Origin: Yamagishiella unicocca
Lineage: Eukaryota; Chlorophyta; Chlorophyceae; Chlamydomonadales; Volvocaceae
Direction of reading: 5' to 3'
Assembly: GCA_003116995.1 (NCBI GenBank)
Contig: BDSL01000011.1
Location: forward strand, 186,001 to 250,000
DNA length: 64,000 bases
Shown: positions 11,597 through 21,471 of the stretch, piece by piece
Layout of the letters: each line of letters opens with the position of its first letter
How positions within the stretch are numbered: position 1 is the first letter of the stretch
Notes under the pieces: generated by a model
What the model saw: the letters and a program-made list of their open reading frames with translations, nothing else
What the model was told of the DNA's origin: nothing
Databases searched by the model: none
Position numbers and translations under genes: made by a program

Positions 11597-14500
11597 GCGG
11601 CAGCAGCATCCCTTCCGTCGCTGCTGACGCCGCCGAGCTCGGGCGTTATAAGGTGCATCGCCCCATCTGCTTGCCGTACGCCGTGAGCCCGGGGCTGGAA
11701 GTGCAGCTGAGGTCCAGCAATGACCCCGCCAGCGGGGCCGGCGGCTGAGACGGCCGCATGCGGCGCCGTGACGGCCAAGCCGCCATCGTCGTCATGACGA
11801 ACATGGGACGCCCCGCCACCCGCTTCCATAACCGTCACGTCGGCAGCCCTCTGGCCGCTCGCGTAAGCGCCAAGCGGCCTCACCTCCTCATCGTAGCTCG
11901 CCCCCATGCCTCCGTCTCCACCGCCGCCGCTGCCTTCCTCCAGCGTGTGATCTCCGCCGTCCAAGACCCGCATCAAGGTACGGCCGCGCCTACCAGACAC
12001 GGCCAATGACATCCCGGCCGCGACCCCTGGGTCTGCCGGCTGGACCAGCTGGAAGGCCATCATGCCCAGCCCGGAACCCGCGTCGTCCACGTCGCCGTCG
12101 CCGGAAGAGGCCGGCGGTGGACGGCCCTGCAACCGGTCCCAGGCCTTTGGTACGTCGTTGGTATGAAGTTGACGACCGTCGGGGTTCACTTCGGCCACGC
12201 CGGCGCTGTCGGCGCTGCTTGTTCGGCCGCTAACGGCCCCAAAGCCATCGTTGCCAGCATTTTGTGTTGCCGGGTGCCCGTCCTCGGTGTGTTCGGCATT
12301 GGCGGGGTTATCCGGCGTGCCGCCGATCAGGTACGTCGAGGAGACCGTCCCAACAGTCGCCTGGCCGGTGCTGCTGCTGCTGCTGCTACTGCTATTGCTA
12401 CTGCTGCTGCTGCTGCCTTTCGCGGAGGGTCCCGTGGCCGTTGCAGCGCTCCTGCCGTCGGAGAGGGCCAGGTGCAGGGGCACGGAGGCGATCTCCAGGA
12501 GGAGCGAGTGCGTGCTGCCGTACAACGTGAGGGCGTGGGCATTATTGCCGTCGCCGCCGCTGACTGCACTTCCACCGCTCCGCGTCGCGGCCTGGGGCGC
12601 CCGCGTGGGGCACTCCTGCGGTTGGCGAGGTAGTCAGAGCGATATCCCTGGATGGCTTGCTCGATGGCGATTTCTGATAACGATAGGCTGAGTTGCGCTT
12701 AGCTCGCAGGTCGGGCCCAGGCGCAGGCCGACAGGTGCCCCATCCGTTCCCCATGCTGAAAGGGTGTAAGTGCAACAAATATCGCCAAGCCAAGCTACCT
12801 CGCTGCGATGACAACTCAAGTAGGCCGTCTCAAAGCCGCTTACTAAGGCAAGCAAGCCAGCCTACCCCGCGACGCACTCACCAAAGGCACCTCGCACTCT
12901 CCGCCACCGGTGCCGGCCACCACGGCCGTCCTCGTAGCAAACGTGTCGTACATATCGAGCGTGCTGGAGTAGTACGAGTGCAAGCGGTCAAGCAGCCAGC
13001 CCGTGGTTGCGCCACTGAGGCCTGGCAGCACAAAGGTTGCCGCACTGCAGCAGCAGGACGGTCGTGCGAGGACGGGTTGATCAACTGGCAGCGGCTGGAA
13101 CATGTTTGGCATTGCGTGCGCAACATCAAGTTCATACCCGCAAAACAATGGGCACTGCAACCATCCAATGTGCTTACTCTGCTACCTATTCTGTGGGTTT
13201 ATTCGCGGCTGTGGCAGGGAGAGCATCTTGCAGCACGCTTAGGCAGGGAGCCTAACACGAGGTCAGCCTGCTAATGGGCTACTGGCGGTGCCGTAAATTC
13301 GTTCAGCCCGTGATATGCATATACACGCTGGTAATCAGGGCTATGGTTAGGCAGATGGAAGGCGGCGCCACTTCCGGGTTGTTGGCCGCTCATCACGCAC
13401 CCCGCAAAGTCGCTCAGACGCCAAGGCGGCAGGGCGTCCCCTCCAGGGGTGGGCGCGTGTAGATGATACGGCATAGAGGGTACAGCAGAAATCCGCTCTG
13501 CCAGCAAGTAACCGTAGCCCTCCTCTTCTTCCTCCTCCATGCCATCTACCCCGCCTTCGTCCTCCCGCTCCGCTCCAGCGTGCTCCTTTCCGTTGCAGCC
13601 GACGTGGCCATCTTCGCGCCCGTCCGTGCAGCAGCTCCCTCGGGCCGCGTCGCACTTCCCGTACTGACCGCAAGCGGCCAGTGAACTCCCGTGACGCGCG
13701 ACCATTTGCAACTGCTGGCGTGGTGGGCAAACCAACACAACGGAGCCGCCATTGCCGCCGCCAACGTCGCTGTCGTCAACCCCGCCACCACCACCGTCAC
13801 TGCCAATATGCTGCTGAGCACGAGGCTCCGAGGCACCCGCGTCCATCATCAGTGCACCCTGCGCTCCACCGCCAGCACGCCCATCGCCACCAGCAGTGCT
13901 GCCGCTGCTGGTGGTGCCGCACAACCGCTGCAATCGCAGGACAACCTTTCGGAGGTACCGGTACAACAGCAACCGTGCGCCCGTCCCACTTAGCCTTGAT
14001 GACCTGTCCCTGCCACTGCTGATGCCGTCGCTGCCGCCACTAGCGGGCCCGTCATTCCGACCCGGCAACAGCGCTCCACCTTTCGACGATACCGGTGCCG
14101 GTGGTGCAGCTGGGCCTAGCTGTCCCCGCGCCCTGCATCTGTTCAGAACCGCCGCAGACCGGTGCGCCGCAGCTAGGCCTTCCAAAGGCCATGCCAGCAC
14201 CTCGTCGCCGCCAGCAGTAGTAGCGCCGCTGACTGCACCTGGCGCATGCCTACCGCAGACACCGATGTCTACAGCAGAAGCGAGGGCAGATGTCAAGCTC
14301 TCTTTCCTGCCGACTTCAGCTGGTCGTCCGGACGAGGCCTGTGCCGGCTGGCCAAGATCAATAGGTTTCGTAGCAGCTGTGTTGTCAATCGAGCCTGTCG
14401 GCGCGGCACCATTACTGTAAGTGCCCCCGCCAGCGGGATCTTCCAAGGAGCATCCAAGGTCGTGTTGGAGGCGGCGCGCCCTGATTGAGCCAGGTAGCTG

Positions 14501-17500
14501 CATGCCAAGGGCCAGTGGTGTGGGTGGGTGGGTGGGCAGGAACACTTGCTGGTCTCTAACCGGTAGTTCTGACTGCCCCCAGCAGTTGGTATTTTGCCTA
14601 CAACAGGGCCTTCATGTCATGTACGTCGATTTATCGCTACGAGAGTTATGCAGATCAGCCGAAGGACCATATCCACTGTGTCGAATAACGACGCCCCCTG
14701 TTATTGCATACGTGTGGGCTGGGTGGGTTGTGGTGTGGTGGCTGCGGAAATCGCCTCGGGCACGTTCCCACAGCCTACATACTTGGTGATGAGAATAAAT
14801 ATCGTTTCATCCATTGTGGATCACCCGACGTAGGTGAGGATATTCCTTTCCCTTGCTGGGTGGTGGTTGCCACCACATACTGCTTGGACCCTGGGCTCTT
14901 CCTTGCTTGGAGTTGTTTTAGAGGTCTGCCGTATCTCAATGCTTGTGTGGTGGGCTCTCTTTCCTTCCATTGTCAATTTCAGTGGCAGGCGACGTGTCAG
15001 ATGGCTCCACATTCCGGCCTGGAGCACATGGTATGCACCAGCTACGACAGAGATGACCGGCAGAGATGACCGACAAACATACTTCCCCCTCCGCTGCCGA
15101 CAACACCATTTCACTCTGATTCGTTGCTAGCAGGCCACTCTTCACTCTTGGCTGCAATGTGCCGCCTGAGCGGACGCAGTTTCTCGCACATAACCTCTCA
15201 GAGCATCGATACTTTCTTCGAGCCGTTGTCCAGATACATACGTTCACCCCTGCCCACGAAACCTGCGTGCCTGCACCACCACAACCTGAAGCCATGCAAG
15301 TGGAAGGCATCTTCCCCCCAAGCAACCTACCCAACCTGGGCTATCCAACCTGGGCCATCCATCCAACCCATCTACCCACAAATTCGGCCCGCGACGAATT
15401 AGCACGCCCTTACACCCTCTTCACGTTGCGTGCCTCGTACGACATACGACGTACGACGTATTCAATAGGTTTGCAACAGATCCCAAATCATACAAGCGGG
15501 CGTGGCGCAGTGGTTAGCGCGTAGGTCTCATACATGGTGTGACTTGGGATATCCTAAGGTCGAGGGTTCGAAACCCTCCGCCCGCACACCAATGTTATCT
15601 TTTGAATATTGCTGATATGCCATTTAGGTACGCAAACACTCTTGCTGATGTGCCATTCGAGTATAAATAGTGGAGCCCATCGGCATATCCTCCTTTGAAT
15701 TTGGGAAGAAAAGAAGCATGGCAATGTAACACCTTTTGACTACCTGTATGAATGGTGTGACCAATGGGTCTGGGGACCAACAATATCTGAGCGAAACATC
15801 GTCAGATGTCCCGTTTTTATTTATTCAACTGCAAACGATCCTACGCGTTTAAGGGCCATGAATTCCTGCCTGACTCACCTGCACAACGACCGCCGCTACA
15901 TTATCCATGGACCCACGATTCACCGCCTCTTGGACTAGTCGTACTGCCGCTTTTGTTTCGGTACGCTGTGCTGGATGCCGATATGCTGGGCGGGACAGCG
16001 CCTGCAAACGCAGTGGATTCAATAACTATGCTACGTGTTGTACAAGGAACACAGCAGTCATGATGACAGGGTTCCCTTGCGACCGAACCCACCCATCGCC
16101 TTCCAAAGACAACTGCCGTCTAAGCCCCAGCAAGCATGGAGTCATCCATCGGCTCCCACCTGTGCGGCGCACGGATGCTCCAGCCCAATCGTGGCCTGCA
16201 ACGCTGCCATCGCGTGCAGCTCACAGTCACAACACCCCGCCAGACCATCCTTATCAGTGTGCACGGTTCGAGTGTCGAGGATGGGTGCACCTGCTGGCGG
16301 GCTGCCACCAGGCTTTCCACGGGTATCATCGGCTCCTGATGTTACGCTTGCTTCTAAGCTGGGGGCCTGTCCTGCTGGCGCGACTGGGCCAAGGGGTATG
16401 GCTGGTGGCAGCGGTGGTGTGAGCGGCGGATGTGCAGCGCCCAGGAGCTGGGCCGAGACATGGTTGCACATGTCCTGTGGGCAGGACGTGCAGATTGCGG
16501 CGCAGGAAGTAAGTCTGGGCAGGCAGCAGTTAAGTTGCACAGGTCCATTGTATGTGCAAACCATGTGAACAGCTATGGCAGGGCACCGATGGAGTTACTT
16601 CAATGTGATACATTCCTCACACAGGTTTGAGTTTCACGGAACGTCATGATGAAACCTATTATAACGACCATGCGCTTGCGCTGTGCCGTAGACAATGGTG
16701 ACAATAGGTTGAGCACTCACCAGCACTCACCTGGGGCGTCATGACATCAAGGACGCCATCAGATGCAAGGAGAAGCAGCGGCAGCGAACGTTTGATTTCA
16801 TGTGGTTCTCGAGCACGTGGTGCGACTGAACCGTCACTGCAACTGCCTGAACCACTACTGCAACTGCCGGAACCACCACTGCAACTGCCTGCAGGTTCGC
16901 TCCTGTTGCAGCGCATGCTCGTAATGTTGCTGATCGTGCGGTCAACACTGCTGTCGTTAGTTGTACTAACAAAGCCGCCGACACCTACTGAGCACCCGCT
17001 GCCACAAAGGCTCCGGCCACCACGGTCGTCAGAGCTACCGTTACGACAGTCGCCGTACAGTAACCATGGACCGAGGACGTCTGGTTCTGCGATAAGGCCC
17101 ACTTGCCGATACTGCAGGTCCCCGAAGGCCCGCGATACCTCCAGGTCACCCATCAAACGGCGCTTGCCGCCTGTAAGACAGGGTGGTCGTCGAACGTTTC
17201 TGCACCTGCAGCTGAGTTCCTGACATGGCGGCGGAGGTGGGTTCCCTTGCCCCACCCTTCAACTGGCCGCCGCAACCCAGCCAGCTAACGGATGCATTCC
17301 ATTGGTGAGCTGGACTGAGCTCTCTGGATTGTGCCCAACAAGACACCGACCCTTTACATGTCGATCGTCCAAACGAGCAACTCCGCGAACGCACCTGCCC
17401 AACAAGACACCGACCCTTTACATGTCGATCGTCCAAACGAGCAACTCCGCGAACGCACCTGGCCTCGTCGGCTCCTCGACCCTCCCTCCTGCCGCTTCCA

Positions 17501-19151
17501 CCCGCCGTCGCTCGCTCTCGGCACTTAGCTCATGGCTCTCCGTCAGTAACTCAGCCATCAGCCGAAAGCCGACGCCATCCCCGCCGTTGGCAGAAGCACC
17601 AGAAGCCATCCGACGCCGTGGGCCTTCACCCGTTGCATCAGGACCAGCTGCAGTAGATGTCTTGCCAATGGCCTCTGCCGGGGCGCAGAGTATGGCCGGA
17701 CTGTTGCCTACATTGGCTACCCACAATGCCCCCAGCAGGCCGTCTGCGGCGTCGTCGCAGCAGCTGCCGGTGTAAGCTGCTCCGCTGCTACTTCCCGCAT
17801 CCATGGTGCGAGCACTGCTGCAGCCCGCGCTGGCGGCCTCCTTGCTATGCTTATCCGATGCCGAGGCCTCGGTAGCAGCGCCGCGTGCCAACGCGGGCTC
17901 AGGAGCAGCCTGGCCTCCCGCATTTACATCGGCTGCCGCAGCTACGGGCGGGCGGGCGCCACTTCTGCAGTACGCTCCGCAGTCTGCAGCTCCCCAGGTC
18001 CAGTCAGCTACTGCCACTACGGCGGTGGACCCTGAGTCCCAAGCAGCTGCGACAGCAGCAGCCCGCAGTTCCTCCAGGCCATCGCCATCACCGTCACTGC
18101 CACTCGTTTCAGGTGTGGCCGAAGCCGTTGGTGTCTGCCGAAGATCCAAGTCCGCGTCGTTGAAAGCGTGGACCAGAGCGGCCCGTACATGCCGCTGCTG
18201 TTCGTGAGATGTCCTACATTCGTGTAGGGAGTTCACCGAAGAGAGGGAATAGCGACGGCATCCTTAGCAGCTAGCAGCGCTCGTTTTACCCGGTGGAAAG
18301 GAAAGTTTGCAGAGGGCCGCCTGAACCCTTGCTGTCGTGTGCCTTCGCTGGAGGACCACGCAGTAGAGGACCACGAGCACTTACCGGCCGAGCATTCTTC
18401 CGCGAGCGTCATCGCCGGAAGTCGAGGCGGCGCAGAGGCGCCGCTGTAGGTGTCGGTGCAACGCCGCGACCAGGTAAGAGCTGACAGCAGCCGACCCGTG
18501 GCCATCGAAAACGGCCCAGACACTGTTTCGTGAGAGGTTGGGAGATGCCACGGGGAGAACCAGTCGTATGTGTAGGTATGGCGCATACAACGAAGAAGTG
18601 TGCAGTTTGTTGATGGTGAGACGCGTGTGCATGCGCTACATGACAAAAGGTGATGCGCAAGCACAACAACGGATGCTCGCGATTGCATGCAGGATGGAGT
18701 CCCCAAGGACCGCACCCAACTGCTGCCCACGTCTGGCGTATACACGCAGGCTGCGCGTGGAGGTTGTGAGGACCGAAGTAGGGCTATGACTTCGCGAGAC
18801 AGGAATGTTTCCCAAATGGATTGCCACGGACAGACGGTGCACCTGTAATCGGGGGACCCGCGAGTCGGCGTGGCATCGTCAGGACAGCCGAAGTCCCAAG
18901 CCCCCACTCGGTCATCCATCTGCGCGAACATCAACCGGTTGAATAACATTTTGATTCCTAGGCTGCTGGCTCGCTTCACTTGCTGGCGCGATGCTCACGG
19001 CTATTCTCCTGCCCCTTCGTGTTGCCATGCCGGTACAGCATAACGTTGAATTGGAAGAATCATTACTTGCAAGTACTTGTAAAAAGAACAATGTCGTCAA
19101 GAATGATAACAGCATTTCGGGCATTAACCGTTTGCAGAAGCTTCCATTCAT
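7310..19151 (-). CDS. PP2C phosphatase-protein kinase fusion protein
   Basis: Predicted bifunctional signalling protein: Mg/Mn-dependent Ser/Thr phosphatase (PP2C), a long linker, then a protein kinase domain. The start at 19151 gives a hydrophobic segment (MLLSFLTTLFFLQVLA), likely a signal peptide or anchor. PP2C pieces: VWAVFDGHGS (18522-18385), GSTAVVAV, VANVGNSPAIL and ELSAESERRRVEAAGG (about 18230-17459), GDLEVSRAFGDL and LLLASDGVLDV (17170-16731), then VNRGSMDNVAAVVVQ (16001-15879). Kinase pieces: GQGHFGEVW and YVLKRL (exon ending near 11095), HRDIKPEN, LIDFGSA and YAPPEA (9675-9191), YDIWSVGVVWLELL (near 8600), HWDPASRPSARQ (7736-7651), and a last exon 7402-7310 ending in TGA. All catalytic kinase motifs are present. 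From memory the same fusion order exists in Arabidopsis (At3g63340 type). Linkers are low-complexity. The exon between 18999 and 18522, carrying the first PP2C metal motif, and several linker junctions are unresolved. Confidence 0.85.
11561..11612. repeat. AGC trinucleotide microsatellite, coding (poly-Ala on minus)
   Basis: A run of agcagc with single interruptions inside the large kinase exon. Read on the minus strand in the gene frame it encodes an alanine tract just N-terminal to the kinase glycine loop. Confidence 0.85.
12368..12418. repeat. CTG/AGC microsatellite, coding (poly-Ser on minus)
   Basis: A ctgctg run with three interruptions in the same large exon. On the minus strand it encodes serines with one asparagine interruption. 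It is the same trinucleotide family as the alanine tract about 0.8 kb away, but in opposite orientation and another frame. Confidence 0.85.
15496..15586 (+). tRNA. tRNA-Met (CAU), elongator type, with an 18-nt intron
   Basis: A full cloverleaf can be drawn. The acceptor stem pairs 15496-15502 (gcgggcg) with 15579-15585 (cgcccgc), with discriminator A at 15586. The D arm is gcgc/gcgc. The anticodon stem is taggt with tccta (one T-T mismatch) and the loop carries CAT at 15529-15531. The T arm is gaggg/ccctc with loop ttcgaaa. An 18-nt intron at 15533-15550 sits one base 3' of the anticodon, the canonical position, leaving a 73-nt mature tRNA. The D arm and anticodon stem fit elongator rather than initiator Met. 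It lies antisense in an intron of the PP2C-kinase gene, with a short T run (15598-15602) downstream. Confidence 0.93.
17334..17461. repeat. 64-bp perfect tandem duplication carrying a 5' splice site
   Basis: Two identical 64-bp units (17334-17397 and 17398-17461) cover the exon-intron border of the PP2C part. On the minus strand the functional donor, exon ending 17459 then GTGCGTTC, is copied exactly in the second unit 64 bp downstream. Confidence 0.93.
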
Positions 19152-20742
19152 CTATCACCCTTCGTGTAATCATGTGGCTACATAGCTAAATCTGAGTAAT
19201 AACACTGCATAATCTGGAAGGAGGACAAGTGTCCCGCAGTACGGTTTCGGAGCCGACCACGTTGGAATGGCGGGAGACCTTCCGAATGAAGGACACAACA
19301 GCCGCCTGGAGAGCATGACATATCGGAACATAAGCGGCGATATCTGTTCGACTCCAGCATCCCGGGTGTTCCTGTTTCGATGCTTCTGGCAGTTAGGGCG
19401 TTGGACGGTGACCCTCCGAGACGGACATTTGATAGCGCTCTACAAGGAGCTACACCCACGCCGAGGATCCTGAAAATGAGCGACTGGATAACAAGCATTG
19501 GTGACCAGTAACGGGTTACGCGTTGAACCATGTTTGACAGTGCTTGGGGAAATCACACAAGCCAATACAACTGAAAGCTGACACATGGACACCGACAAAA
19601 CCGCCGTCGATTGCGTGCCTGCGATAGGTTCGACCACTCGTCTGGCGCACTAGCATTGTACTGTAAAACAGTGCACAAAAATATGGCAAGCAAATCCAGG
19701 GACGCCCGTGGACGCCCCAGGATTATTTGTCTGCAGCGTCCAGGGATCGGAAATAAGTTGCTGGTGCAGCACTCACACATACAGGGCAAGCCTCCCCAAA
19801 ATGGTTTCCACGTATATGTGCACCACCATGTTTACCCAGGTTTACCCTGAACTTACGGCATGGCTGCAAACATCTACCTCAAGTACAGTCCCTACATTGA
19901 TACTAACATAATCTCCGAGCGCTGCGCATCCACATTCTGCCTTGCCTCTGCTTGCCTTTACACCTTGCCGCTGCTTTCAGAGGCTTTGAGGCGCTATCCT
20001 TTCCACAATCAATCGTGCAGGTAGGCAGACGTCGATTACCTTGCGATAAATATAGTAGCTAGCTGAGCAACAGGTGTAGAGCATGAAGTTGCGATATGCA
20101 AAGTAGAGCGTCCTTGTGGCGGTTGCGACACTTTATTAACCGCTTTCTTTAGTTGCGGCGGACGGGGTGACGGACTTGATGCGTGCAATGGATTCGCGCA
20201 GTTCCTGAATGTTGTGAACAGTTCCAGCACCGTTTATGGAGACCTATTCACTGTTCGGCACAGAGGATAGGTCTGGATGAACGGCCCACGGTGTGCCATG
20301 CTAAGTCCTATGGAAACCCCGTTCCAAACCACCCTCACTTCCACTTGCCTACTGATCCAGTGCCAGCGGTGTCGTCAACCTATCTACAAGACACTACACG
20401 TTCGCTCCTGCGGCCATTGTGGTGGTAATTGTAACGAGCTGAGCTGTTACACTTCGATTCGTTCTCTCCAGGGTTCAAGTGCTTGGTCCTACCTCGCACA
20501 CTCGTGCGCCCGCCTCGTCGTACTCTCTTACGTTTGCGTTGCGACTATGCCTGTTGTGGTTGTACCACAAACAGGGCACAACGGATCAAGCCCGCCTAAA
20601 ACGGACAGGTTCGTCACAATGTGCGTGTGGGCTAACAGCAATGAGCACCGCAGCACCTAGCCTTTTGCCCAATGGTTCCATCTTTTAGTCTCGAGCTCGC
20701 AGTAATAATTACCACTACCTAGGCTAGACGACGTGTGACGAC
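19152..20742. other. Intergenic stretch, promoter side of PP2C-kinase gene
   Basis: No convincing exon was found on either strand. It should contain the PP2C-kinase promoter and the 3' region of whatever gene lies at 20.7-21.3 kb. A plus-strand frame around 20277-20660 has paired cysteines (CQRC, CGHC), but no splice support and no flanking homology, so it is not called. Confidence 0.45.
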
Positions 20743-20990
20743 TCAGCGAGCACCTCTCCCAACACACCAGCTATCGAGGGAGGCCCAGCTCCACTCGCAG
20801 ATTCGCTGCGACCTCGCAATCAACCAGACACCCAAGATCACATAAATGGTCAGAAACGAAGGAACGCAAACCATAACACGCTTGTACAGGTCAGACTCCG
20901 ATTTCCTCCAGTTTGCGTTGATCCTTGCGTTGTAGCCGTCTCGTAACCATTGCTTTGGAATCACGTCCTCATTTTTTTTCAACCGCCCTG
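20743..20990 (-). CDS. Possible exon of a small single-pass membrane protein
   Basis: Not recognised. On the minus strand, after a plausible acceptor (TTGCTTTCCAG, exon from about 20990), a frame reads NWRKSESDLYKR followed by VMVCVPSFLTIYVILGVWLIA, a clean 21-residue membrane segment, then RSQRICEW. Charged residues flank the segment, as in small respiratory-chain subunits, but no subunit is identified. A possible first exon lies near 21282-21345 (MRRAIRDGVV), and its donor is weak. The 3' end is unclear because no strong donor is seen before the in-frame stop at 20743. Confidence 0.35.
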
Positions 20991-21471
20991 GAAAGCAATT
21001 GAATATTAAGGCGCCATCCGACGATCTCGATGGACTTCATGCTTGTGCCCAGACTCCCAGGAGGCTAGCTCCTCTCGTGAGCTACACATCCACATGTCAT
21101 CATGCACGACACGTGTTATGCATACACACAAATGTACCGCACGACGCGGCTACGCGCGCACATGTTGTTTGAGATGCAGCCAGAGAACCCAGCTGCGGAG
21201 CCAGGGTCGTCAATGCGCAGCGGGACGCACCCATAGGATCCCGGCTTCCACGTAAGTTCACGACTCCATCCCTGATCGCTCGCCGCATTGCTGGCCTGCT
21301 CTCCCTGGCTGCCGCGGCCGACTTCTCTCGCGGCAAAAACATCAAAAGCTATACGTTTTTAATTTTCTCACGCTGCCATCGGGTGCTGAGATCACAGGCC
21401 TGACGCCAAAAGGATACAACGACTGCGCCCAGCCCACGCCACGATGCGCACGGCCGTGCGCCGGTTGTCTA

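Noticed and set aside
11032..11748. Long plus-strand frames opposite the kinase exon
   Set aside because: Shadow frames caused by high GC content and triplet repeats; the minus frame carries the kinase motifs.
20277..20660. Plus-strand frame with CxxC pairs, possibly a zinc ribbon
   Set aside because: No splice partners, no further zinc-ligand spacing and no family resemblance.
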